Positions 9,501 through 17,306 of a stretch of 60,403 bases of DNA are shown here, in pieces. Positions within the stretch are counted from its first letter, which is position 1, and every line of letters starts with the position of its first letter. This stretch comes from Firmicutes bacterium CAG:582 (GTDB taxonomy: Bacteria; Bacillota_I; Bacilli_A; RF39; UBA660), in NCBI GenBank assembly GCA_000435515.1, contig FR884157.1, positions 17,920 through 78,322 on the forward strand. The letters are read 5' to 3'. Made by a program: the position numbers and the translations under genes. Below the pieces are notes generated by a model. That model was given only the letters and a program-made list of their open reading frames with translations. It searched no databases and was not told the DNA's origin.

Positions 9501-9935
9501 TTAAATGCCCAATTCACCATCTTTTAAAACAATTTCCTCACCACTTAATGCACTTTCAATACCAAATTGAAAATCTTGATACTCTTCAGTTTCATTTACT
9601 ACTATAACATCAATAGTTTTCTTATCAAAAGATTTAATTAAATCCATAGTTCTACTAGAACATTCAACTTTTATATTTCCTTTAAAATACACTTTAAAAT
9701 AACTATCAAAACTATTATAACTAGTAATATTAAGAGAAACAACTCTAGTTTCATTAGGAGCCAATATTCTATTTTCATCATAGGTTAATTCATTGCTTAC
9801 TAATGAAGATGTTAAAACATCTGTTTCTGTTGTTGACGGATTTATAAAATAAGAAAACGAAAGAGATGTAAAACAAGTACAAATTATAAACATAATTGAT
9901 ATAGCTAAAAATATGGTTTTATTTTTATTATCCAC
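9501..9935 (-). CDS. exported single-pass protein, unknown
   Basis: About 144 residues: one N-terminal hydrophobic helix (signal anchor or signal peptide) followed by an extracytoplasmic part predicted to be beta-rich, with a Ser/Thr-rich stretch just after the helix. I do not recognise a family; the profile recalls small Ig-like or TasA-like secreted strands but no motif supports that. Start: a GTG at 9935 is placed correctly after AGGTGA; an upstream in-frame GTG at 9944 lies inside that site. Confidence 0.5.
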   Translation of the reverse strand: MDNKNKTIFLAISIMFIICTCFTSLSFSYFINPSTTETDVLTSSLVSNELTYDENRILAPNETRVVSLNITSYNSFDSYFKVYFKGNIKVECSSRTMDLIKSFDKKTIDVIVVNETEEYQDFQFGIESALSGEEIVLKDGELGI

Positions 9936-10008
9936 GATTATCACCTAGCATTATTATAGCATCTATTTAAATTACAAACAATATGATATAATTCTCATAG
10001 GTGAGATT

Positions 10009-10752
10009 ATGAAAGAATTTTATATCCTTATACTTTTATTTTATTGCTATTCATTTATCGGATGGCTTATAGAAATAGTAGTAACTTTATTAAAAATGCA
10101 CAAATTCGTTAACCGAGGATTTTTAATTGGTCCAATGTGTCCAATATATGGTTTTGGTGGAGTTCTAATAACATTGCTTTTAAACAATTATGCAAAAGAT
10201 CCTTTAGTTTTATTCATAATGGCGATTGTTCTATGTGCAACCCTTGAATATATTACTTCATATATTATGGAAAAAGTATTTAAAAATCGTTGGTGGGACT
10301 ATAGTGATCAAAAATTTAATATCAACGGACGAATTTGTCTAGAGTGCGCTATTCCTTTTGGTATCGCTGGTATTGTAATGTTTTATGGAATAAACCCATT
10401 TTTAATAAACTTGTTTTCAATATTTAATATGATAACATTAAGAATAATTTGCTACGCATTATTAGGAATTACGTTAATTGATATAATTTTATCGTTTAAC
10501 ATTATAATGTCATTAAAGAACATATCCAATACAATAAGATGTGATTCTACAGAAATAATTACTAAAAAAGTTAAAGAGATATTAAGTAGTAAAACTTTTT
10601 TACATAAAAGATTAGTTGCATCATTTCCTGATATGAAAGTTTTCAATAAAATAATCGTACTAAAAAATAAATTAAACAAGGATAAAAATAGACTTAATGA
10701 AGAATTAAAAGAAACAAAAAGAAGATCAAAGAAAAAGAAATCAAAAAAATGA
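10009..10752 (+). CDS. CmpB-family (PF06541-like) membrane protein
   Basis: A 247-residue protein with about five membrane helices and the hallmark of the so-called ABC_trans_CmpB family: FIGWLIEIV near the start, NRGFLIGPMCPIYGFGG (about residues 43-59), then LEYITSYIMEKVFKNRWWDYS and the GRICLECAIPFG block. Despite the family name no ATPase is nearby and the function is not known. The C-terminus is a strongly basic cytoplasmic tail with about 25 Lys/Arg residues. It ends in TGA, which is direct evidence that TGA is a stop here. Confidence 0.8.
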   Translation: MKEFYILILLFYCYSFIGWLIEIVVTLLKMHKFVNRGFLIGPMCPIYGFGGVLITLLLNNYAKDPLVLFIMAIVLCATLEYITSYIMEKVFKNRWWDYSDQKFNINGRICLECAIPFGIAGIVMFYGINPFLINLFSIFNMITLRIICYALLGITLIDIILSFNIIMSLKNISNTIRCDSTEIITKKVKEILSSKTFLHKRLVASFPDMKVFNKIIVLKNKLNKDKNRLNEELKETKRRSKKKKSKK

Positions 10753-10762
10753 TTTCTTTTTT
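10736..10762 (+). terminator. terminator downstream of CmpB-like gene
   Basis: An AGAAATCA / TGATTTCT stem with a six-A loop overlapping the stop codon, followed by a T run on the plus strand. It also lies at the end of the convergent thioredoxin-like gene. Confidence 0.8.
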
Positions 10763-10766
10763 CTAT

Positions 10767-11531
10767 TTAACAAGTTTTTTCATCAATTGAACATGTATTA
10801 GTATCAGTATTTAACTTATCAAACATACAATTAAATTGTTCTTTAATTTTACATTTGATTCCTTCATCGATTTCCATATATGGATCAGTTAATTCCTTTA
10901 CTATTCCACTTTCCATACTTATAGCTTCCCCATTTTTTACAACTACCACATTTGGAGCATAAATTCTTTTTTCATCAATTTTAACTTCTTTAGTTTTTCC
11001 TTTTTTAGTTTCATATTTTAAAGGATTATAATCAGTTAAAACAGGATTTAGAAGTTCAAGTAAACGATAATATGCATCTGTTCCTTCTTTAGTACGAACA
11101 GGTTCATTACTATCATTTAATTCATATGTATCACGAATTTCTTTTATATCAACATAGTATACTTTTTTTACACCTTTTTCTAATGATGAATCAATAAGTG
11201 ATGTCATTACACTTCTACACCATGGACAAGTACTAAATCCAAAATATACAGTAAAAGTTTTATCTTCTTCAATCATCTTAACTAACTCTTCGGCAGTTTT
11301 ATAAACAAACGGATTATTATCAGCAATTGTTAATTCTCTTACTTTTTTTCCATTTCCTAGGTCATTATTATTAACACTCTCATATTCATTTTTAAATTTA
11401 TAAGCATCTGTTACTGTAGTTATTGGAATATCATGCTCTGCATACAATTCAGAAAATATATATACTATTCCAACTGTCACCAATAAGAATAAACAGATTA
11501 CAAATATTATTGTTCTTTTCTTCTTGTTCAT
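10767..11531 (-). CDS. membrane-anchored thioredoxin-like protein
   Basis: 254 residues with an N-terminal signal anchor (about residues 6-27) and an extracytoplasmic thioredoxin-fold domain with the redox motif STCPWCRS near residue 100. An insert of about 45 residues follows, then a second half with APNVVVVKNGE, where the cis-Pro-like position lies. Such proteins act as thiol-disulfide or bacteriocin-transport accessory factors outside the membrane. Four further Cys near the C-terminus (CKIKEQFNC...CSIDEKTC) are unusual and could form a second disulfide pair. It is monocistronic and convergent with the CmpB-like gene. Confidence 0.7.
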   Translation of the reverse strand: MNKKKRTIIFVICLFLLVTVGIVYIFSELYAEHDIPITTVTDAYKFKNEYESVNNNDLGNGKKVRELTIADNNPFVYKTAEELVKMIEEDKTFTVYFGFSTCPWCRSVMTSLIDSSLEKGVKKVYYVDIKEIRDTYELNDSNEPVRTKEGTDAYYRLLELLNPVLTDYNPLKYETKKGKTKEVKIDEKRIYAPNVVVVKNGEAISMESGIVKELTDPYMEIDEGIKCKIKEQFNCMFDKLNTDTNTCSIDEKTC

Positions 11532-11650
11532 TTTATTGCCTCATTTCTTTAAAATATTATAACAAACATATATAAAAAAATAAATAAAAAAAATAAATTG
11601 AGTTATAATGTCCAATGTAGTATAATTTCATTAGTATTGGGGACGATGTG

Positions 11651-13462
11651 ATGAAAAGATTTTTTAATAAATTTAAAAAAACAAAACTGAGCACAAGATT
11701 AGTTTATTTATTTGTAACAATTATATTTATTGGAAGTTATAGTTACTTATTTAAATCACTTTTGTTGCTTAATAATATAGAAAATAACTTAAGAATTATT
11801 GGACTTATTTCCTTAGGAATAATGTTATTATTTTATGTTTTTGGTTCTCTTCTTTTACTTTTATCAAAGAAGAATAAAACTGTAATCGCATTATCCTTCC
11901 TAGCTATGATTATTTCTAGTTTTTCTATCATTGCATCACTTGCCATAAATCGTGTATATGGTCTCTTAGATAATATGAGTAAAGATAAAATTTTATATAC
12001 AACTAATATGATTTTAAAAAAAGATAAAGAATTTGTTAATGATGAGTCATTTAAAGTAGGTATCTTAAACAATGAAACAGATGTAGAAGGAAATGTTTTA
12101 CCAAAAGAATATATAAAGAAAAATAATTTAAAGATAAATGTAAGTGAATATAATTCAAACTTTGAATTGCTTGAAAAATTATATAATGGTGAACTTGATG
12201 CTATCTTTATTACAAGCAATTATGTGATCAATTATGAATCATACGAATCATATAAGAACATTGAAAACGATACTAAAATAGAATTTACTTATTCTAAAGA
12301 ATTAAAAAATCAAGATATCATTGAAAATCCAACAACCGTAGATAAACCTTTTACAGTTTTAATAATGGGTGTTGATTCCACAAGTGATGTATTAAATGCT
12401 AATCAAGCTTTTAATGGAGACACACTTATGCTTATAAGCTTTAATCCTCATACATTAAATGCGACTGTATTTTCAATACCAAGAGATACCTATGTACCAA
12501 TTGCTTGCTTAAAAGGAGAATCATCAAAGATTAATTCCTCTGCAGCTTACGGATCTACTTGTGTAATAAATACGATTGAAAACTTAGTTGATATAAAAAT
12601 AGATTACTATGTAAAAATTAATTTTAAAGGCGTTGTTGATTTAGTTAATGCTTTAGGAGGCATCGATATAACTGTTCCAGAAAAAATAAATTTTTGTGAG
12701 CAAAACTCAAAAAGAAGTAAAAAGGCTCAAGATTTACAATGTATAAAAAGTGGATATCAACATATGGATGGAGAAAAGGCCCTAGCGTTTGCAAGACATA
12801 GACATACGCTTCCAGCAGGAGATTTCCAAAGAGTTCAACACCAACAATTAGTAGTTGAGGCAATTGCAAATTCAGCTAAGAATTTAAAAAATGTTGATGC
12901 TTTCTTTAAAGTACTTGATTCCGTTTCAGCAAATATTGATACAAACATGTCAACAAATCAAATGATGAATTTATATAATGTTGGTAAATCAATGTTATTT
13001 AGTGGAAACTTGGGTTCTATGATAAATATTCAAAAGACTTATCTTACAGGATATGACTTAACAATGTATGTAAATAATTTAAGAGCATCTGTGTATACAT
13101 TCCAATATTATGAACAAAGTCTTGAAGAAATTAAACATGCTTTAAAAGTTACTCTTGAACTTGAAAAAAATGATCCAGTAAAAACATTTAATTTCTCAGT
13201 AAATGACACATATCAAATTCCTGTTATTGGAAAAAAATATTATACAGTAAAAAGACAAGAATCAATTCCTAATTTTAAAAATAAATCAATTGAATATGCA
13301 AAAAGTTGGTGTCAACCAAGAAGTATAAGTGTAGTTGAAAACCATGTACAAAACACAAATTACACTGATGGAACAATCATTAATCAAAGTGTTAGAAATG
13401 GTATTTTAACTACAGGAATATCATCTATAACATTTGATGTAGTCAAAAACGAGCAAGATTAA
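11651..13462 (+). CDS. LytR-CpsA-Psr (LCP) family wall-polymer ligase
   Basis: About 603 residues: three N-terminal membrane helices (roughly 15-35, 50-75 and 80-105), an accessory extracellular region, then the LCP domain starting at FTVLIMGVDS (about residue 235), with the conserved Asp/Arg set in NGDTLMLISF and FSIPRDTYV, and the late AFARHRHTLPAGDFQR motif. LCP proteins move anionic glycopolymers from a lipid carrier to peptidoglycan. The C-terminal 65 residues look like a PASTA-type repeat (IPNFKNKSIEYAKSWC), suggesting binding to muropeptides. ATG 11651 lies after GGGGACGATGTG. It is convergent with the accessory segment that begins at 13481. Confidence 0.85.
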   Translation: MKRFFNKFKKTKLSTRLVYLFVTIIFIGSYSYLFKSLLLLNNIENNLRIIGLISLGIMLLFYVFGSLLLLLSKKNKTVIALSFLAMIISSFSIIASLAINRVYGLLDNMSKDKILYTTNMILKKDKEFVNDESFKVGILNNETDVEGNVLPKEYIKKNNLKINVSEYNSNFELLEKLYNGELDAIFITSNYVINYESYESYKNIENDTKIEFTYSKELKNQDIIENPTTVDKPFTVLIMGVDSTSDVLNANQAFNGDTLMLISFNPHTLNATVFSIPRDTYVPIACLKGESSKINSSAAYGSTCVINTIENLVDIKIDYYVKINFKGVVDLVNALGGIDITVPEKINFCEQNSKRSKKAQDLQCIKSGYQHMDGEKALAFARHRHTLPAGDFQRVQHQQLVVEAIANSAKNLKNVDAFFKVLDSVSANIDTNMSTNQMMNLYNVGKSMLFSGNLGSMINIQKTYLTGYDLTMYVNNLRASVYTFQYYEQSLEEIKHALKVTLELEKNDPVKTFNFSVNDTYQIPVIGKKYYTVKRQESIPNFKNKSIEYAKSWCQPRSISVVENHVQNTNYTDGTIINQSVRNGILTTGISSITFDVVKNEQD

Positions 13463-13476
13463 ATTCTTGCTTTTTT
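13453..13476 (+). terminator. terminator of the LCP gene
   Basis: A GCAAGA / TCTTGC stem with a TTAAAT loop followed by six T on the plus strand, overlapping the LCP stop codon. Confidence 0.85.
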
Positions 13477-13480
13477 CATG

Positions 13481-13508
13481 AAAAAATACCAGATTACACT
13501 GGTATTAT
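13481..13508. repeat. 28-bp direct repeat, left copy (terminator duplicate)
   Basis: Matches 15591-15618 at 27 of 28 positions in the same orientation. The core is a hairpin (ATACCAG / CTGGTAT, 6-base loop) with an A run to its left, so on the minus strand it is a Rho-independent terminator. The other copy overlaps the end of the LysM amidase gene, including its stop codon. The two copies bracket 2.1 kb. Confidence 0.85.
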
Positions 13509-13516
13509 GACTTTTT

Positions 13517-13849
13517 CTATTTACAACTTCTTTGATCGTTTATAGTTTTAACAATAACTTCATATCGATTTAGTATATCATCTGAAAGAATTGATTCCAT
13601 AGCAGGTATACTAGCATTCATCATCAAATCAACTGATCTATCCAATAAAATATTATGGATTTCAAGTGACTCATCATGAGTTACAATATTCAAATTTTCA
13701 TGTTCACAATAATAACTAACCCACTTAATCAATTCATTAAGAACTTTCTCATAATCGTTTTTTGCTACCCTTAAAGATTTTAAGTTAATAGCTATTGTTA
13801 ACTTACCTATAATATCCGCAAAATCTCTAATCAATGTTTGACTAATCAC
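13517..13849 (-). CDS. hypothetical protein, about 110 residues
   Basis: A small, mostly helical soluble protein with no recognised motif. I place the start at the GTG at 13849, five bases after TTAGGTGA; the in-frame GTG at 13858 lies inside that site. It is the last gene of the 2.1-kb repeat-bracketed segment and ends immediately before the duplicated terminator. Confidence 0.5.
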   Translation of the reverse strand: MISQTLIRDFADIIGKLTIAINLKSLRVAKNDYEKVLNELIKWVSYYCEHENLNIVTHDESLEIHNILLDRSVDLMMNASIPAMESILSDDILNRYEVIVKTINDQRSCK

Positions 13850-13927
13850 AAAATTCACCTAACTTTCTCTCTATAATTTTTTAAATATTCGGTAATTTTA
13901 CATTTTCTCATAAAGTATACTTATTTC

Positions 13928-14779
13928 TTAAGATTCCTCCAATTCCTTTGTTTCCTTATATTCATAATCTAATCTATTTTGTTTAGTAACAATAGATTCT
14001 CCTAAATTTCTTTCTATATCTTCCCTTGCAACTTTTGCTGCATGTCCACCCATTCTAGCAATTTCTTTGTTTGGCTCTAAGCCTTGTGGTTTATGTTTTT
14101 CTGCTAGTCTTTTTGCAGTTTCTTCTGATAAATCAGTTAATATTATTTCAATATTATCCATATTGTCTCTCAAAGACTCTTTACGAAGTCCTTTATATTG
14201 TTTATATTCTTTTGCAGTCATACCAGACCACTCTTTATAAATTTCGTTGGTTAATATTGCAAATTCTTTACCTTCAGTTATACCGTTTTCTTGCCAAACA
14301 TCCGTTAATTCTTTTCTATCTTGAATTCCTTTTAATCTTTTTGAAATCCATTTTTCATCGTAACCTTTTGCACGATATATATCTATTGCTCTTTGAGCTG
14401 CAAGTGATGGATCAAATACTTCATCAATTCTTTCACTTCCTAATTTAGCTAACCATACTTTTATTGGTTCTGCATTTTTGCTAGGAATTGATTCAATTAT
14501 TCTAAACATTCCTTCTATATCAACAACATCTGTCAATCTATATTTGCCGTCTTGAGCTTTTAATTTCAACTGGTGACAATTTGTCACCGTTTCATTACCT
14601 TCTTCTTTTAATCGTTGTTTTAATTTATTCCAATACTTTCTACTATCCTTACTTTCCGAAATTACTCCAACTATATCAACAACACTGATATAATATTTTT
14701 CATCTTCTTTATCCCATACAGTTCTTATTGTTTCATTATTAAATATTTTATTAATTAAATGCATTTTATCTTGATTCAT
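13928..14779 (-). CDS. DinD/BRO-type prophage antirepressor-like protein
   Basis: 283 residues. The N-terminal half matches the Bro-N/DinD pattern: IRTVWDKEDEKYYISVVDIV, then SRKYWNKLKQRL and YRLTDVVDIEGMFRIIESIP, followed by a family-typical FDPSLAAQRAIDIYRAKGYD block (about 150-170) and a C-terminal Lys/Arg-rich region. In E. coli DinD is induced by DNA damage and affects RecA; in phages Bro-N proteins are antirepressors or DNA-binding regulators. A strong ribosome binding site (GGAGGAGG) precedes ATG. It follows an AbiEi-like gene in the same orientation inside the repeat-bracketed segment, where an AbiEii toxin would normally be expected. Confidence 0.75.
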   Translation of the reverse strand: MNQDKMHLINKIFNNETIRTVWDKEDEKYYISVVDIVGVISESKDSRKYWNKLKQRLKEEGNETVTNCHQLKLKAQDGKYRLTDVVDIEGMFRIIESIPSKNAEPIKVWLAKLGSERIDEVFDPSLAAQRAIDIYRAKGYDEKWISKRLKGIQDRKELTDVWQENGITEGKEFAILTNEIYKEWSGMTAKEYKQYKGLRKESLRDNMDNIEIILTDLSEETAKRLAEKHKPQGLEPNKEIARMGGHAAKVAREDIERNLGESIVTKQNRLDYEYKETKELEES

Positions 14780-14891
14780 TTATAACCTCCTCCTCTATTT
14801 CAAATTTAAATAACTCAATAACATCTTTACATTTTTTGCGTTGTATCCTATATACTAATATCTTATTGTTAGATAATTATTTTTTTTATTA

Positions 14892-15515
14892 CTAATACAT
14901 CATATCTATAAAAGTCATTACAACGTCTTTTATACCCATTTTTTCTGCGTACAAAGATAGCTTGTTGAGATCTTTATCCTTTCTTTTTAAATACTTTCTT
15001 ACACTATATTTAATAAGTTCTAAATCTATTCTATTTTTAGATCTAATAATATCACATATACATCTTTCAATATCATATGCTTTAACTTTATTACCCATAG
15101 GAGTTTTTACTTCAATAAGGCCAAGTTCATAAATATCATTATCAACATAAAACACATTATGTTTTCTTAAGTGAATACTATTATAGTTTCTCTTTACAGT
15201 TATATCATAGACTCCATTTGGATCTTTTAAAGATAATCCATGAAAATATAAAGCTGTTATGTGAGAAAATATTACATTAGGCATACTTATACCGAAAACA
15301 TAATAATTATCAACATTATTTTTAGTATCAATATAAATACCTGATGCCACTTTTTTTATAATACATTTATCCTGCATAATTGAAAGATACATTCTGTGTA
15401 TATCAAACATATCAAGTTCTTTTGAAGTAATATATCCATTATTTCTTTTCATAAGTTCTTCAATAATTTCGATATTGCTCTTATCTTGAAACTCCTTTAT
15501 AGTTAATTTTTCCAT
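14892..15515 (-). CDS. AbiEi-like antitoxin/transcriptional regulator (orphan)
   Basis: 207 residues with the AbiEi layout: an N-terminal winged-helix segment (NNGYITSKELDMFDIHRMYLSIM, positions about 24-46) and a downstream domain with FSHITALYFHGLS and the late ERCICDIIRSKNRIDLEL motif. AbiEi proteins repress their own operon and neutralise the AbiEii nucleotidyltransferase in type IV toxin-antitoxin systems. No AbiEii-like gene follows. A second, different copy sits inside the adjacent element (25893-26480). ATG 15515 follows AAGGTG. Confidence 0.75.
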   Translation of the reverse strand: MEKLTIKEFQDKSNIEIIEELMKRNNGYITSKELDMFDIHRMYLSIMQDKCIIKKVASGIYIDTKNNVDNYYVFGISMPNVIFSHITALYFHGLSLKDPNGVYDITVKRNYNSIHLRKHNVFYVDNDIYELGLIEVKTPMGNKVKAYDIERCICDIIRSKNRIDLELIKYSVRKYLKRKDKDLNKLSLYAEKMGIKDVVMTFIDMMY

Positions 15516-15590
15516 ATAACACCTTTTGACTTTTCTACTTAAATTATATTACATTCAGTGAATAAGTCAAGTTAGAATTTATATTTGCAA

Positions 15591-15618
15591 AAAAAATACC
15601 AGATTACGCTGGTATTAT
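15591..15618. repeat. 28-bp direct repeat, right copy; terminator of the amidase
   Basis: The right copy of the repeat at 13481-13508. On the minus strand it is the terminator of the amidase gene: the ATACCAG half of the stem comes from the last codons, the stop lies in the loop and a run of T follows CTGGTAT. Confidence 0.85.
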
Positions 15619-16362
15619 TAATTCTTTTCCTATACTCAAAACATTACTAGTTAAGTTATTAGCAACTTTTATAGCATTAACTGTTGTATTATATTTTCTT
15701 GCTATTGAATATAATGTATCTCCTGGTTTTACTATATGTGTTTTTACATCAAAACTGTTTGGTATAATAAGTTCTTGTCCAATTGATAAGGTATCTGATT
15801 TTAAATTATTAAGTTCTTTAATTTTGCTAACTGTTGTACTATATTTTTTAGCTATTGAATAAAGAGTATCACCTTTCTCAACCACATATGCATTAGTAGT
15901 TTGATCTTTCTTTTTATCGTTAACTAACAATTTTTGATTAACAGAAATCATATTGTTTTTTAAATTGTTCAAATCTTTTAACTTATCAACAGTTATTCCG
16001 TATTTTTTAGCTATTGAATATAATGTATCTCCTGATTTAACAATATAATAGTCTAGATCATCTTTGGAGTAACCAATATAATCTAAAAGAGCTTCTAAAG
16101 TTGCATATGCATAACGTTCATAATTTTTCTTTAATTTAGCTGCGTCTTTAGTATTATCCAAAAAGCCATATTCCACAATTATTGATTCATAAGGAGCTGT
16201 ATCTCTTAACATAAAATAATAATCTTTACTTGGATTAGATGTTCCACGTTTTTGATAGTATTTTCTGATTGTTTGACCATTTTTAGCAAGCTCATTTAAC
16301 ACTTTGGAGGACAAAGTTTCATTATTACGTAGAGCATAAATTACTTCGGCGCCTTCAGCACC
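15604..16362 (-). pseudogene. LysM N-acetylmuramoyl-L-alanine amidase, C-terminal part (split by insertion)
   Basis: About 253 codons without a proper start. The sequence begins inside an Amidase_3 domain (GAEGAEVIYALRN...), runs through its last motif (IIVEYGFLDN, with the catalytic-type Glu) and continues into three LysM repeats (each with GDTLYSIAKKY or a close variant), which bind peptidoglycan. The N-terminal part of the same gene is at 29130-29395. Joining both at a shared GG gives an uninterrupted frame (HINAGG|GAEGAEV) of about 340 residues. The only possible local start is a TTG contributed by the inserted element and it has no ribosome binding site, so this half is probably silent unless the element leaves. 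Confidence 0.9.
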
Positions 16363-16384
16363 AGGCAATAATCAAAGTGTAACG
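16363..16384 (+). repeat. left terminal inverted repeat (attachment half-site)
   Basis: A 22-bp end starting AGGCAATAATCA and finishing GTGTAACG. It matches the reverse complement of 29111-29132 except for a central AA versus TT. It abuts the host dinucleotide CC at 16361-16362. Confidence 0.85.
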
Positions 16385-16389
16385 TTTTG

Positions 16390-17241
16390 CTATTTTTTTG
16401 ATAAATTCATTATATAATTTCCAACTACTTCTTTATTTTCATTTATCTCTTGTTGTAAATTCGACCAATCATTTTTCAGTTTTTCTACTTCATCTTTATA
16501 TTTATCTGTAAAGTGTTCATTAATTTCCCAATGAAGGTAATCTTTATATTTATTAGTATAATCTTCTGTTAACTTATTTTTATCTACCCTAGAACATAAT
16601 AGTGTAAATCCCATGAATATACAAAAGGCATCTATATGGTCTTTATTATCATTAGTTAAATATATTAAAGATGAATATATTAATATTTCTAAAAAATAAG
16701 CAATTAGATAAAAATATAAAGCAAATAAATCTTCATCATTATTTTTATTAACTTCTATCATCATACTAACTACAATTGAACTATGTGTATACAAACATAA
16801 CTTTTCATAAGTTTCTTCTAATAATGATTGTAATTCATCATCCTCAAATTCTTCAAATAAAACTGGATTAATTTCTTTTAATTTAGATTTAAAATTATTT
16901 AATATTGCTGTAGGACGAGTATTTTTGCTTTTACCACATTTTTCTAAATTTTTAAATTCTTCAAATGTCTCTGTTGGGTCAAAAAATATCATCATTGCCA
17001 TCATTATTTTTTCCATACACGAACGCATCAATGTTGCAGAATCCACTAAGTCTTTTTTTCTTAAAAGTTTATAAACATTATTAATTGTATTATTAGCTTG
17101 TTGTAATAGATTAATTGTTTCAATACTAACATCTTCTGTAACCGATAAATTCTTCAGATATTTCTTTATATATCTTCTCATTGGTTTTACAAAATTAGTC
17201 TTTACTAATTGTTCAACAAATATCATATTCTTTTCTTCCAT
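16390..17241 (-). CDS. HEPN/DUF5677-like protein, unknown function
   Basis: A 283-residue, all-helical soluble protein. A central helix with RSCMEKIMMAMM (about residues 88-99), followed some 60 residues later by EKLCLYTHSSI, has the spacing of the DUF5677/HEPN-like group, whose Arg and His positions can form a ribonuclease centre in dimers. The match is by eye and the RxxxxH motif itself is not strict, so catalysis is uncertain. It has a strong ribosome binding site (AGGGGG). It is the outermost gene on the left end of the element, between the attachment half-site and the recombinase. Confidence 0.45.
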   Translation of the reverse strand: MEEKNMIFVEQLVKTNFVKPMRRYIKKYLKNLSVTEDVSIETINLLQQANNTINNVYKLLRKKDLVDSATLMRSCMEKIMMAMMIFFDPTETFEEFKNLEKCGKSKNTRPTAILNNFKSKLKEINPVLFEEFEDDELQSLLEETYEKLCLYTHSSIVVSMMIEVNKNNDEDLFALYFYLIAYFLEILIYSSLIYLTNDNKDHIDAFCIFMGFTLLCSRVDKNKLTEDYTNKYKDYLHWEINEHFTDKYKDEVEKLKNDWSNLQQEINENKEVVGNYIMNLSKK

Positions 17242-17306
17242 TTTGTTCCCCCTATAAGTAGTTTATCTATTTCTATGTTTTCCTTGTTCCAATAGGAACA
17301 AAGTTT

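Noticed and set aside
15604..16368. Independent LysM protein starting at a TTG
   Set aside because: The TTG comes from the inserted element, lacks a ribosome binding site and would start within an amidase domain whose first half is found at the other end of the element.
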